Positions 47,170 through 61,080 of a stretch of DNA of 64,000 bases are shown in pieces. A program made the translations under genes and the position numbers. Numbering within the stretch: position 1 is the stretch's first letter; the number at the start of each line of letters is the position of its first letter. The notes under the pieces were generated by a model. It was not told the origin of the DNA, searched no databases, and was given only the letters and a program-made list of their open reading frames with translations. This DNA comes from Scylla paramamosain (taxonomy: Eukaryota; Arthropoda; Malacostraca; Decapoda; Portunidae), in contig NC_087166.1 in assembly GCF_035594125.1 (NCBI RefSeq), positions 22,371,266 through 22,435,265 of the forward strand, read 5' to 3'.

Positions 47170-48164
47170 GCAACACATTTTAAATTAAGTCAGTAATTGC
47201 AACACTAATGTCTACATTACTGAAAAGTTAAATGAATAAAACTGTTACAGCGAGCAAAATTCATTACAAAAGTTAGCGCAGCCTGACTCGAAGCCACCAA
47301 GGCAAAAGTAACACAATGTGGACGACGGGTGAGATGGAGGCTGCGTGGAAATGTACTAGTTCCGAAGCAGACTTGTATTCAAATAGTGAAGACATCAACT
47401 TTATTCATGGCGTGGTTAATTTCGCCTTTTTTTTAATGAACCGTGTTTATCCTGTAAGCTTCCCTTAGGTGTTCCTTACTGCCCCTGAGGCGCTGCGCTG
47501 CCCGGTGGTGTGCAGCTGTGTGGCACAGGATGCACACCTTAGCTTCATCCCACATCCTGCAGCTTTAAATCACCAAGTTTAGAGCAAGAGGAGATACGGC
47601 ACGCGTGAGCCATCAGCAGCGCGGTGCTAAGGGCATGGTGGTGCCAGCCAAATTCCAGACGCCAGGCACCTCCCTGTCTCAGGGGGGCAGGTGTGGGGCA
47701 CCGCCACACTACATTTTTCTACAAAGTTCCGGTTAGTACCATCAGATATACCTGGGTTTACCAACAGTGACTATTACTAGTGCTTGCCATCTTGTTACAA
47801 TGTAATAATCAGACTATTCAGTGCACGCCTTGCCAGTCACACCAAGGTGGCGGCGGCAGCGTGCGTGATGTGTCAGGTGATGAAACCTGCAACAGCACGC
47901 CCCGCGGCGACGCTCACCCGAGTCCCGCGGCCCTCGCAGCCCGGGAAGCGAGAACACACGAGGCCTGTCTGGGGCGTGCCGGGACTCACGCCAGGCCGCG
48001 GATGTCAAGCCTCCACCCATACATATTGACTGAAGTGTGTACGGATAATAAACTCCATTTATAAAATTTTCGATTGGAGAAAATGCATCAAGCTTTAGCG
48101 CCAAGAAATGCATAGGCTATAGCCACGTAACCTAATGAAGAATAATACCTGAGCAAAATCTAGA

Positions 48165-48167
<3 letters not shown>
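47170..48167. other. Unique sequence with CpG-rich part
   Basis: 47170-47820 shows nothing recognised. 47840-48010 is CpG-rich and open in three frames without a domain. This is the longest stretch without an assignable element in this part of the window. Confidence 0.4.

Positions 48168-48240
<73 letters not shown>
48168..48240. repeat. (CT)n microsatellite, ~73 bp
   Basis: Pure CT run. Confidence 0.98.
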
Positions 48241-48243
<3 letters not shown>

Positions 48244-48989
48244 CCCTTCCCCGCTCCCGGACGTGCAGCCTGCCGCCGTGACCACAACACAAACACGCCG
48301 CTCAGCTTTGCAAACCAGATCTGCTGCCGCCCCACACACAACACACATAACGCGTCACACACCACGAAAAATCGGACGTTTCTCGACACGTGACTTGAAC
48401 CAACACTCCACCAACACTTCACCTTCCTCAGGCAATGGATGGAGTGTAGTTGTGTGGAGTGTTGGTAAGTTGAAGGATGACGTGTGAGATTCAGCATGAA
48501 GTGAGGGATGCTGAATAGAGTGAAAGCCGCAGCATGAAGTCTTGCACCACAGAATGAAGTGAAGCATGTAGCATTTAGTGTAGAGCGGGAAAGTCAGTTT
48601 CTCAATCCACCAATGGATTATTCCCTCGTCCTACATCACATAACCATCATATTCTCCATATCCGTGACTTTTATTTATTTTTTTCTAACTTTTATTTTGT
48701 GCCATTACAGTGTAAGTGAATTAACCTTTCACATTTTTATTTTATCTCTTATTCTTTTTGGCGCAATTTCCGTAGACGCGAGCAAAAAAAAAAAAATAAA
48801 AAATAGCTAGAACCTTGTGCTGGTATAAAGTGGTCATTGGGATATAATAGTCATTAAGTGCAGTGGTGTTCGTGAGCTAAGTAATTGTACCTCCTCGGGC
48901 GCTGCGTTACATGTGGCTTTTCTCTTCTCACCGTGCGAGCCGCGAGCGTTAGGAAATTGATAGTGGCATTACGTTTTATTATTCTTGTT
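48241..48989. other. Unique spacer with GAATGAAGTGAAGCATG words
   Basis: 48480-48580 repeats GCATGAAGTG/GAATGAAGTG loosely. The remainder is unrecognised. Confidence 0.4.
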
Positions 48990-49165
48990 GTTCAGGTTGT
49001 ATTCAGACACCAACCAGTCTGCAAACAGAACGAATGGACAGATACGTATGGAATTAATATTAGTAAAAGCAAAGTACTCAACAATGGCAAAGAAAATCCA
49101 CTTATCTACACAACAGAGGCCGAGGCTGTGTTGAAGATCAGAGGACGAGGAAAGATTTAAGCGTT
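48990..49165 (+). mobile_element. Non-LTR reverse transcriptase fragment
   Basis: The + frame reads QNEWTDTYGINISKSKVLNN then GKENPLIYT (about 49018-49110). This fits the segment after the catalytic motif in Jockey/CR1-type reverse transcriptases (EWxxxxxMxINxxKSKVLxxG). The frame closes at 49158. It may belong with the fragment at 49400, although the spacing is about 190 bp too long and the sequence type differs from the 17400 relic. Confidence 0.5.
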
Positions 49166-49399
49166 ATATAGTTAGCTCAGAGCCGAGAAATTATGCATAA
49201 TATATTGACGTTACAAATAGAGTTAATCCTGAATCTTGGAGAGTCGACTGTTGACCTTTATACTGGTACTTGACAAATCTTTCCTGAATTACTAACCTTT
49301 CTGATACTTTTTTTTTCTTGTTCTATCACCTCCAAAAATTGTCCTGCCTAGAAAGACAAAACTGTTCTTTTTTTTTTAATCCTCTTTCTTATAGATGCT

Positions 49400-49865
49400 T
49401 ATAAACTTCCCAAACATTGCTTCAAGTGCTGGGGATCGTTGCATATCGCTGTGAAAAATTAAAAGTAGAAGAATTCCGGAATCAAGGGTTATTAAATGTG
49501 ACAAAAGCCAGAACTTACCTGGAATATGCTGTGCAGTTCTGGTCCCCCGTATTACAGGAAGGATATGAACTGTTAAAGTCAGTACAGGGGAGAATGGCTA
49601 GAAATTGTACAAGATACGTAACATCCCTAATGACAGGAAATTCAAGTTTTTTAATTTTTACACTCACCACAGAAGCGTGGAGCGAGAGAGGATCTGATAC
49701 TGGTATACGTGCATGGTAGAGGGATCAGCCACGAGTCAACAGAGAGTTTTAAAAGGTGATAAACTTGTGGGTAGAGATGATAGGTGAATTTAGGAATCTT
49801 TGTTCTATAAAGGGACTGCCACTTGATTCTTGCTACTTCGTTTTTCTTATGTTGTTATTGCATTT
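49400..49865 (+). mobile_element. LINE-a relic: thumb region to 3' end
   Basis: The + frame reads VLGIVAY ... YLEYAVQFWSPVLQEGYELL, then KSVQGRMARNCTRYV, the motif that follows the reverse transcriptase core in CR1/Jockey-like ORF2 (RPHLEYAVQFWSPxxxxDIxxLESVQRRMTK). Frameshifted pieces of the RGDLI... and RVNRE regions follow to 49760. The untranslated end appears with AAGGGACTGCCACTTG and TTTTTCTTATGTTGTT (49813-49858). Several stops and frameshifts make it dead. Confidence 0.8.
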
Positions 49866-49879
49866 ACTGTTTTTCTTCT

Positions 49880-49942
49880 TCTCCTCCTCCTCCTCCTCCT
49901 CCTCCTCCTCCTCCTCCTCCTCCTCCTCCTCCTCCTCCTCCT
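49880..49942. repeat. (CTC)n triplet array, ~63 bp
   Basis: Pure CTC triplets directly downstream of the LINE-a 3' end, possibly grown from the element's tail. Confidence 0.97.
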
Positions 49943-50183
49943 ACCACTACTAACACTACTAACATTACTACTACTAGTGTTACTAAGACAGCAATGGGTA
50001 AAAGGATTATTTTCACTCAGGCCATCAAGAAAAGAACTGAGTCACTTTCCACCGCAGTTTTTTCACACAAGATCTTTTCATACTGGGACTTTATAGGTTA
50101 GCCTGTCATCAATTCCATGTACTTCACAACTCATTATTCCTTCACTGTAAATTAAAAAATAAAGAGACAAATCCAAGAGACCT

Positions 50184-50640
<457 letters not shown>

Positions 50641-50679
50641 TCAAAACTGCAGGGGAGATGGAGAAGAGTTGTTGCAGGT

Positions 50680-50721
50680 TGAGGTGGTGATGGTGGTGGT
50701 GACAAGGTGGTGGTGGTATTC

Positions 50722-50795
<74 letters not shown>

Positions 50796-51165
50796 GGTGG
50801 TGGGTGGTGTGGTGGTAGTAGTAGTTATTGTTGCTGTTGCTGTTGTTGTTGTTTTTGTTGTTGTTGTAGTAGTAGCAGCAGCAACAGTAGTAGCAGTAGT
50901 AGTAGCAGTTGTAGTAGTTGATGTTCTTGTTTTTGTTGCAGTAGCAGTAGCAACAGTAGTAGTAGTAGTAGTAGTAGAAGTAGCACCAATAATAGTAGTA
51001 GTAAAAGTAGAAATAGTAGTAGTAGTAGCAGCAGCAACAGCGTAATAGTAACAGCAGCACCAGTAATAGTAGCAGCAATACACTCACCACCGCCACCAAG
51101 CCTACACCTACTGCTAAACCACCATCAACAACCACCACCACCACCGACACCACCACCACAACCTT
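50680..51165. repeat. GTA/GTT/GCA triplet field
   Basis: Pure GTA triplets at 50722-50782 grade into GTT, GTG and GCA triplets, and finally ACC triplets near 51125-51155. Long Val- or Thr-rich frames on both strands are repeat translations. Confidence 0.92.
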
Positions 51166-51239
51166 CCCCAGTCACCCAGTTCCTGCCCTATCAACGCGTC
51201 AACTGCGGTTATTCACCAAAAATAAACAAACGAAGGAAA

Positions 51240-52466
<1,227 letters not shown>

Positions 52467-52531
52467 CAGGGCAGGACAGGGCTGGGCAGGGCAGGGCAGG
52501 GCTGGGCAGGGTAGGGTAGGGCAGGGTAGGC
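52467..52531. repeat. (GGGCA/GGGTA)n pentamer, quadruplex-prone
   Basis: About 12-13 GGG runs spaced by two bases (CA, CT or TA), for example GGGCAGGGCAGGGCAGGGCT. It closes the polypurine tract. Confidence 0.93.
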
Positions 52532-52544
52532 GTCCCCCTGCTCT

Positions 52545-52791
52545 CAATGGCCTAGAATGTTTGGGACGCGCCGGCACGAGTCACATTACTGGGAATTTAC
52601 ATGCGGCGCCCTTTTGCCAGTGGCGCTAACTGCTGGCCGGGAGAGGAATTGGTTAAAAATGACCTTAATGAACTCAAATTTCTGCTTATGCAAATTCAAC
52701 AGCGCTTTTTATCTTACTCTTTTATTCCACTTAAACACTTCCCCCACGGTGAATTTTGTTTTGTATGTTGATGATGCAGCGTGAAAACAGA

Positions 52792-52795
<4 letters not shown>
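52545..52795. promoter_or_regulatory. High-complexity island with perfect POU octamer
   Basis: CpG-containing unique sequence after 1.3 kb of low complexity. ATGCAAAT at 52688-52695 is the consensus POU octamer. Regulatory function is inference. Confidence 0.25.

Positions 52796-52868
<73 letters not shown>
52796..52868. repeat. (CT)n microsatellite, ~73 bp
   Basis: Pure CT run. Confidence 0.98.
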
Positions 52869-52870
<2 letters not shown>

Positions 52871-52989
52871 GAGTGTTTGCTATGATGACTTTTTAATTGT
52901 TTGTCGCTGATGACGAGTGAGAGAGTAAAGAGTTATCAATATTTATGATTAGTAGGTACTCATTTCATCATCATTAGCATGTACTGTGC

Positions 52990-53360
52990 CACTTCCACTC
53001 CTCCTCCCCCTCCCCCTCCCCCTCCTCCTCCTCCTCCTTCTCCACTCTACATTTTTTTTTTTTTTGCCTATTTCTAATGCAGCTACTTCACTTATGTACT
53101 ATTCTCTCCTCCTTTCTTTTATTATTACTCGTTCTCTTATTTCTGTCCTATTTTTGTTCTTCCGCCGCCTCCTTTTATTCTTCTTTCTCTAACTTCTCGA
53201 CTTATCTCCAGCTCTCCATTTATTAGTGTCCTCTTCTCTCGACTTCTCTTCCTCCTTTTACTCTTCCTCGAACTCCTAATGTTTGTGTTCTCAGAGCTCC
53301 TCTACCTCCAATCCTCCTTCATCCTTCTCCTTCATCCTCCTCCTCCTCCTGTCCCTTGAA
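52990..53360. repeat. Pyrimidine-rich tract with CTCCCC and CTC runs
   Basis: CCCCCTCCCCCTCCTCC at about 53006-53038, then T/C-rich sequence with CTTCCTC words. Confidence 0.7.
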
Positions 53361-54055
53361 CAAATATCAGCATCTCCCTTTTTACTACCTTGCTTCCTCC
53401 TCAATACACCAGCAAACCACCACTACCTCACCTACAGCTTAACCTCAGAATCGGGGTGACCTATTGGAAGTCGCTGAAATAATTTATACTGTAGCTTAGA
53501 ACTGCATGAAACTAGACTGAGATCGAAATTTAGAAGATGAAACGTAATTCATTTTTTTTTAAGTCACCCTTTTTTCCGCTTTTTGCTTCCAGTTGTTGTA
53601 TTTTAAGTGGTTCCCAAGAATTAAGAAAGCAGACTCGGTATTAACACTGGGGGGGTTTCGTTAGCAGTATTTCACCTTTTTTTTATTACTAAAGAAATTA
53701 TTGGTTAAGTTTCCACTGGTACGTTCCTTATTGGTGATGCAGGGTTCTTGATAAGCTATCACTCCAATCACGAACACACTCCTGAACACGTAAATTACTT
53801 CAACTAAACCCTAATGAAAGTCGTCGAGGAAAGATGCTGAAATGTTTACCAGGAAGCCGTAACTCCGACTACAAAACTCATCAGAGCAGTGTACATAGAA
53901 GCTCCTGGATTCAAAAGGTTAACAGTACAGAGTATACACATGTTGACTTAATAACGACGGAGACGAGTACTGGCAAGAGACAGGAATCAAAGTGAGAGGA
54001 TCATATAAAAAATAAAAAAAAATAAAAAACATAATAAAAAAGTCATCCAAGGTAC
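53361..54055. other. Unique spacer, nothing recognised
   Basis: High-complexity, A/T-rich. ATTCAAAAGGTTAAC near 53911 resembles a MITE-2 terminus but no partner end was found. Confidence 0.4.
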
Positions 54056-54555
54056 CTCTCCACACTATCTTATTACTCACTCACTCATTTATATTCCCAT
54101 CCACTCACACAAAAGCTTATGTAAAGGACGAATACTTGTTAAAAGGAAAAAATGGGAATACAAGGGAGAGGATTACACTGGAAACTCGTCATTGTTGTTT
54201 TTGCTACACTGAACTCGTATGTATGTTAGTCACTCATTCATTCGTTCATATTTCCATCTACCTATACAGAAGTAACCGTGTTAACTGATACTTAAAAAAA
54301 AAAAATAGGAAAACATGATAAAGGAATACACTGGAAACTCATTACCCTTGTTTTTCTGCCGCATTAGATATGTACTCGCTCGCTCACTAGATTTGTACAC
54401 AGTCACTCACTCACTTCCATTTATTCACACGAGCTGTAAAGGCGAAAAGTTATGAGTAAAGGCGGAAGTGACGAGTAAGGGGGAAAGTAGCTAATTCTTA
54501 TAGCAAAAAGTAAAATAAAGATTGCACTTAAACTCGCATTAAGAACCCACAAAAC
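54056..54555. repeat. Diverged tandem array, 3 units of ~155-170 bp
   Basis: Units begin near 54074, 54229 and 54400 with ACTCACTCA/GTCACTCATTCATTCG and CATTTATATTCCC/CATATTTCCATC. They continue with TGGAAACTCGTCATTGTTGT / TGGAAACTCATTACCCTTGT and an ATGTACTCG-type word. Confidence 0.75.
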
Positions 54556-54636
54556 ACTTTCCATACTCTCGAAATTTCAAGCCCACTTCTCCACTTCCAC
54601 GTGCTAAACCCCAGAACAAAAGTACCGAAAAAAAAG

Positions 54637-54884
54637 AGAAGCTAACAGTGTCAATGAATTAAGAAACACAGGACTAACAAAGCTCTTTTAGCCAGGTGCT
54701 GTTGGTCCTTTCCTACTCTTCGTAAAATTGATCACGTCCACACACTCCTACTCATCAAAGAAAAAGAGGATTTAATGGTGCCAGTGCATTTAGAAGCAAC
54801 ACGGGACTAAGACAAAGCTCCTTTAGCCTAGTAGTGTAATTCATCTTTTCCTGTCCTTTGCAAAATTCATCACACCCACCCACA

Positions 54885-54919
<35 letters not shown>

Positions 54920-55029
54920 GAACCCGAGAAAAAAATAACAGAAGAGGAAATATTATTGCCAATGCATTTAGAAATAACACGAGACTAAGACAAGGCTCCT
55001 TTAGTCTAGTAGTGTAATTCATCTTTTCC

Positions 55030-55069
<40 letters not shown>

Positions 55070-55370
55070 AAAAAAAAAACGAAAAAAAAAAACAATACAA
55101 GAGGAGGAGCTAAATGTGTCAATGTACTCAGAACTAGAGTAACACAAAGCTCTTTTAATCTAGCAGTTTAATTCATCCTTTCCTATCCTTTGTAAAATTA
55201 TCACACCCACATACAAACACACACGTACAATCTCTCCTCTCCTCCCTTAAAAAAAAAAAACGACCATTTAATAGTATCAACACATTTATAACCAGCACAA
55301 CACAAAGCTATTTACTGCGTGTCATTCTTTCCCAACCTTTGTAAATTTAATCACACCTCACTCTCTCGGT
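54637..55370. repeat. Diverged tandem array, 5 units of ~120-160 bp, with in-register (CA)n
   Basis: Each unit has GTGTCAATG/GTGCCAGTG, an AACACGGGACTAA-type block, AAAGCTCTTTTAGCC / AAAGCTCCTTTAGCC / AAGGCTCCTTTAGTC, TAATTCATC, CTTTCCTATCC and AAAATTATCACACCC. After this the unit carries a CA run: pure in unit 2 (54888-54916) and unit 3 (55032-55067), short or decayed in units 1, 4 and 5. Confidence 0.88.
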
Positions 55371-55570
55371 ACTTCAGGCTTAGTGCTTAACCTCGCTTAC
55401 CAACGGAGAGGGATTAATACATTACGGCAGCGAGGGATAACAGCAATCCTGAGCCTATTAATTTGATCAGTCAGTCCAGAAGGTCTGATATATCGTGTGC
55501 TGCGATCTTTCTTGAAGCGATGGTCTTTTGCAGTGTTGTATTCCAGAGAGTATAAGCTTATAATGATAAC

Positions 55571-55574
<4 letters not shown>

Positions 55575-55643
<69 letters not shown>
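55575..55643. repeat. (TG)n microsatellite, ~69 bp
   Basis: Uninterrupted TG run. Confidence 0.98.
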
Positions 55644-55646
<3 letters not shown>

Positions 55647-55654
55647 GGAATGAG

Positions 55655-56135
55655 GTAAACAGAGAAACAGACAGAGACAGACACAAAGACAGAGAGACAG
55701 AGACAGGGAGACACAAACACAGAAAGAGAGAGATAGACACACACAGAGACAGAGGGATAGAGACACACACAGAAGCAGAGACAGACACACACAGAGACAG
55801 AGAGACAGGGAGACACAGACACAGAAACAGAGAGAGACTGACACAAACACAGAGACAGGAAGACGCAGACGCACACAGAGACAGAGAGAGAGATACACAC
55901 GGAAAGAGACGGACACACAGAGACAGAGAGAGAGATACACACAGAAAGAGACAGACACACAGAGAAACAGACACACAAATAGCTAAAGACACACAAACAT
56001 ACACATAAGAAGAAACACAAACAAAAACAGAAACCCAAACAAACAAACAAACAGACACAAACATACAGACACAGACATAAAGAGAAAAGAGACAGATGCA
56101 GAAAGACAGAGACACACAGACAAACAGACACACAC
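55655..56135. repeat. AGACAC/ACAGAG cryptic repeat
   Basis: About 480 bp of ACAGAGACAG and ACACACAGAG words. A 41-bp unit is duplicated at about 55880-55960. Cys/Val/Ser-rich minus frames are repeat translations. Confidence 0.88.
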
Positions 56136-56149
56136 ACACACACACACAC

Positions 56150-56450
<301 letters not shown>

Positions 56451-56470
56451 CTTTATATCCTCGTCCTTAT

Positions 56471-57165
<695 letters not shown>

Positions 57166-57345
57166 AAGGAAGAAAGATAGATAGAAAGAATGTAAGGAAT
57201 TAGGCTCCCTTGTCTTTACTGTTCCAAGAAATAAGGGAAGAAAAGAAAGAAGGAAGGAAAGATAGATAGAATGTAAGGAATTAAGCTCCCTTGTCGTTAC
57301 TACTCCAAAGAATAAGGAAAGAAAAGAAAGAAGGAAGGATACTCA
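57166..57345. repeat. Tandem duplication, ~90-bp unit
   Basis: GAAGGAAGAAAGATAGATAG ... AATGTAAGGAATTAGGCTCC ... CTTGTCTTTACTGTTCC repeats about 92 bp later as GAAGGAAAGATAGATAG ... AATGTAAGGAATTAAGCTCC ... CTTGTCGTTACTACTCC. Confidence 0.9.
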
Positions 57346-57904
57346 AATGAAAAAAAAAAAAGGAAATACACGAAAAACAAAAACAAAACAAAAAACTGCA
57401 ACAAAAGAGCAAAAATTATACAAAAATAACATAAGTGGAACAAAAAAAAAAAATGGCAGCGTTAATTTTTGACTAGAAAGAAAACAGGACACGTAAAAAG
57501 TAATGGCGTTTTGTGGCATTGTTTACCTCTGTCTGGTTATGTGCCATTTTTTCTATGCTTTTCATTTTTCCCGTCATTTTCTCCCGTTTCTTTTCTATAA
57601 CTTCAGTTTTCCTATGTTTTTTCCCCTCTTCACTACGAGGAGAGAGTTTGAGAATTGAAGAAGCAAAGAAATAAGGAAAAGGATGAAAGTAATAGAAGAA
57701 GGAAGAAAGGAAAGGAGGAAATGATAGGAAAGAATGAAAGGAAGAAACAATAGGAAGGAAGGATAGGAGGAAAAGAAAGAGGGGAGGGAAGGAAGGAGGT
57801 AACGATAGTAAGGAAAGAAAAGAACGATACAAAGGAAGGAAGGAAAAAATAAATAAAAAGGAGCGAGGGAAAGAGGGTAAAGGTATTTCTCTTCCTGCTT
57901 TCAA
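57346..57904. other. A-rich then purine-rich spacer
   Basis: 57630-57880 is GGAAGG/GAAAGA-rich. No gene is recognised. Confidence 0.5.
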
Positions 57905-58020
57905 ATGGTTCACTCGTAACGTAATTGGTTCGGCCTAAGGGTTCTGAGTTCGATCTTGGCTCACGGCTGTTTCTTGGCGGGAGAGTTAACGCGCTCTTTC
58001 GTAACCATAACCGGCGTCAT
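57905..58020 (+). mobile_element. tRNA-derived SINE (type A), second copy
   Basis: GAGTTCGATCT (57946-57956) is B-box-like. The body GGCTCACGGCTGTTTCTTGG, CGGGAGAG and TTAACGCGCTCTTTC matches the minus-strand body at 44934-45048. The tRNA-like head is shortened and its A box is not clear. Confidence 0.55.
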
Positions 58021-58048
58021 GTAACTTCATTGATACAGCGAATAACCT

Positions 58049-58262
58049 TAACCATTTGACTGCTATTTGGTACATCTTCCCTTAATTACTAATCAGTCTG
58101 AGACGTCTTTACTTGTTCTACAGCCACCTCCACTCTTTAAACTGGGTAGAAATTGTAAAATATATTCTTTTTAATCCCTTACTGTCTCGTACAGATTCTT
58201 ATATTGATTTCATGCATTACTTCTGGTACTGTTAATTGTTTAGTATCGTAGTAAAAGGTTTA
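58049..58262. mobile_element. MITE-2 copy (~214 bp)
   Basis: The left end TAACCATTTGACTG and right end TAGTAAAAGGTTTA each match the 30079 copy's termini with 2-3 changes and remain inverted repeats of each other. The interior is AT-rich and non-coding. A fragment sharing GCCACCTCCACTCTTTAAAC occurs again near 59847. Confidence 0.5.
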
Positions 58263-58924
58263 AACAACTTCCTTTTTCTTTTTCTTAGCCCTGAGACTTA
58301 AGCTCCTGAGTATTTCCCGGTACAACTCTCCAGAGAAGTCTAGGAAACGGAAAAAAAAATCACTATAACACTATATCACTACATCAAAGAAAAAATACAC
58401 CTAACCCACTACATCAATAAACCCTGTCTTAAAACCTGCTGGTAAGATAAAACAAGGAGGCCTACACCAGCAGCTGACCACGTGGCTGCAAGACCAGGCA
58501 TGAACCGCGCCCCTGGAACCACCACCAGACAAGCAGGCCATCTGATAGCAGGGGCACGTGCTTCACTCATTAATATGCAATGTACTGCAAAGGCTGGCAT
58601 GGCAGTAACACGCAGCCCACTGTGATCACCACTTACTCATCAACCATCGCACGCACACACATACAGCGACAAAGAAGTACAAATATACAATGATACGATA
58701 TAACTAGTAGATAGAAACGAACATACGCACAGATATAATCAGAATAAGGGATTAGCATAGATATAATTAAGGTACAGACAGGAATATACAATGGTAAGAT
58801 GTAATTAGTAAAGATATGCAAGAGGCACATTGAAGTCATAATACGGGATTAATCTACGACTGGGAAAATATGAATAGGATTCCTGGAAAGACGAATCGAG
58901 AACATGATTTTCTGTTAAGATCGA
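58263..58924. other. Unique spacer, nothing recognised
   Basis: High-complexity sequence. Confidence 0.4.
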
Positions 58925-59850
58925 AAAAAATGGTGAGAGAGAATGGTGAAGATTGGAATGTGGGGGAAGGTCGCCTTGTCATTCTGCTGGTGGCATACCT
59001 TTCCTCATTCACAAACATGACGATTTTCAACTAATAAGACTGAGAAGCTGAGAGATGAAAATAAAGACTGGAGCGTTATGGAAAAGACTGGACCATATTC
59101 TGAAACACATCTGCGCTGCACTTACACTGATTTCAAAGGAGTCTAGTTGAAGTTTCAAGGGTTTTAAGTGCGTTTTTTACAGCTGTAGTAAGAGATTAAC
59201 AAGATTACAACATTTGCAACAGGACAAGCACTCTTGAGAACCCTGCTAATCATGTGTGGGCTTTGAAAATAGTCATGGCGGGAGAGCAAGGCGTTTCTGA
59301 ACACAGGCCATTACCTTATCATACCATTCACTGCTGGTTGGCATCTCTCTCCTCACTCTCAAATATGAGGATTTTCATTAAGACCTAAAAAATGTTGAGA
59401 CTATAGCGAAAACTGGAGTGTTATAGAGGTCACCTTATTAAAGATTTTATTGTTGGATACCACATCTTCCGTCACCCACAGACATGAGGACGACTTTTAC
59501 TTAACCTTTTCTCTACGATATGCAACAATTCACATCATTAAAACAATGTGTGAAGTCTCCATAAACACTCAGGACAAAGAAAGGAATAAAAAAATATATA
59601 TATACGTTTTGCAGTTTCTAGCCAGTGTAATGCTTGAAGGTGGCTATAGAACGAGAAAAAAATATCCTAGAGTGGTTAGTCATTAGGGGCAAATGTATCA
59701 AACAACAGTGAATAATAAGACTGCGGAAATGCTGAGAGATTATGGTGAAGGCTGGACTGTTATGGCAAAGGTCGCCTCATTAAGCCATTCACTGGTGGTT
59801 GCCACATCTTCGCTCACCCACAAACCACAACGACACATTTCTTTTTTGAG
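58925..59850. repeat. Diverged tandem array, 4 units of ~110-125 bp, interrupted
   Basis: Units share AATAAGACTGAGAA, GATGAAAATAAAGACTGGAG, TGTTATGG, AAGGTCGCCTTATTAAGCC, ATTCACTGCTGGTTGCCACA and TCTTCCCTCACCCACAAACA (starts near 58925, 59032, 59388 and 59711). Unit 2 is split by a MITE-1 copy, and about 200 bp of unrelated sequence separates units 3 and 4. Confidence 0.8.
59090..59309 (+). mobile_element. MITE-1 copy nested in a tandem-repeat unit
   Basis: The left TIR GGACCATATTCTGAAAC (59090-59106) and right TIR GTTTCTGAACACAGGCC (59293-59309) are inverted repeats with five mismatches in 17. Length 220 bp with the full usual interior (for example TCTAGTTGAAGTTTCAAGGG, GATTAACAAGATTACAACAT, ACTCTTGAGAACCCTGCTAA, GAAAATAGTCATGGCGGGAG). 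The neighbouring units show the unit's uninterrupted form, so both element borders are defined by comparison. Confidence 0.92.
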
Positions 59851-60546
59851 TCATAGCCACCTCTACACTTTAAACTGAATAGACAATGGGTGTCATTTTA
59901 ATCGCTTTTCTATCTTAAAGGAACTGCAGTATAGATTGTATACAGTGTGTTTATCGTTGTGAATTGCGGTGTTATCACATAGAAAGGGTGAAAGAATGTA
60001 TGACTGTAAATACACAAAATATTGCCGAGAGTAGAACATTGAAAATAAAACGAAACATGTAAAAAGAAACGGTCTCTTGATACTGGAAATATATGAAAGT
60101 TGTCAACATTAGAGAAAGAAAGGAGAATATGAAGCAAATAACAAGAAGAATTAATACCAAATACAAGAGAACTATCCCAAGAGATCAAAAAAACAAACAC
60201 CAATGAAAGAAAAACGACAAACAGACAGGCTATGATGGAGACGAATAAAAAGTTACCTGCACAATAAACATAAAAAACACGAGAACAAAAAAGTGTGTAC
60301 GACTGCCGGGAATAAAGAGTAAAACACCCGTAAAGAGAATCAGAGTCAGAATCCAACTCTCCAGTGAGCGATGACGAGGAAATACTACACGCAAAAAAAG
60401 AGACGTAAACAGATTCAGCCTCCCAAACAGCGGACACTCGCAACACAGGGATCGGGGCGACGCTGGACGAGCTGTACTGAAGCTAAATTGGATTAAATAG
60501 ATACAGGAGCAGCACAACACGAGCTTTGGGGGGATTCCTACATGCC
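59851..60546. other. Unique A-rich spacer with long T-rich minus frame
   Basis: A minus-strand frame of 178 residues (59910-60446) is open, but the sense strand is T-rich and its Phe/Ser/Leu-rich product shows no domain, so chance is likely. Confidence 0.4.
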
Positions 60547-60577
60547 ACACACACACACACACACACGCGCGCGCACA
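60547..60577. repeat. (CA)n(CG)n short compound array
   Basis: CA run followed directly by CGCGCGCG, a Z-DNA-prone word. Confidence 0.92.
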
Positions 60578-60753
60578 CAGACACTGACAGACGCACATAC
60601 ACATCGCTGTCAATTTTTGCTCGTTTAATACCTTTGCTGTTTGGTCAAAAGCGAAGGGCAAACTGTGGTTATTTTAGTTTCCCTTTCTCCTGCAAGAGGA
60701 TTTGCTGACATGGGCCGTTTTTAGGTTAGCCATAAAATAGGTTTTGTTTGGTG

Positions 60754-60755
<2 letters not shown>

Positions 60756-60836
<81 letters not shown>

Positions 60837-60864
60837 TATTCACAACGAACTGCATACAATCACG

Positions 60865-60907
<43 letters not shown>
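60756..60907. repeat. (GA)n and (CA)n arrays
   Basis: Pure GA run at 60756-60833 and pure CA run at 60866-60907, then C/T-rich sequence to about 61075. Confidence 0.97.
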
Positions 60908-60908
<1 letters not shown>

Positions 60909-61080
60909 TCTTAATCCCTCCCTCTTCCACGCTTCCCCTCTTCCCCTCTCTTCCTCTTTCTTTCCCTCTCCTTCCTCCCCCTTCTTTCCCTTTTTCTTTC
61001 TCTCCCTCCTCCTTCCTCCCTCCTTCACCTTTCCCTCCTCTCCCCATTCCTTTCCTCCCTCTCCCTCTGCCTTCCCCACA

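Noticed and set aside
59910..60446. 178-residue minus-strand frame not built on a microsatellite
   Set aside because: The sense strand is T-rich, which lowers stop frequency. The Phe/Ser/Leu-rich product shows no recognisable domain, and no initiation or splice context is seen.
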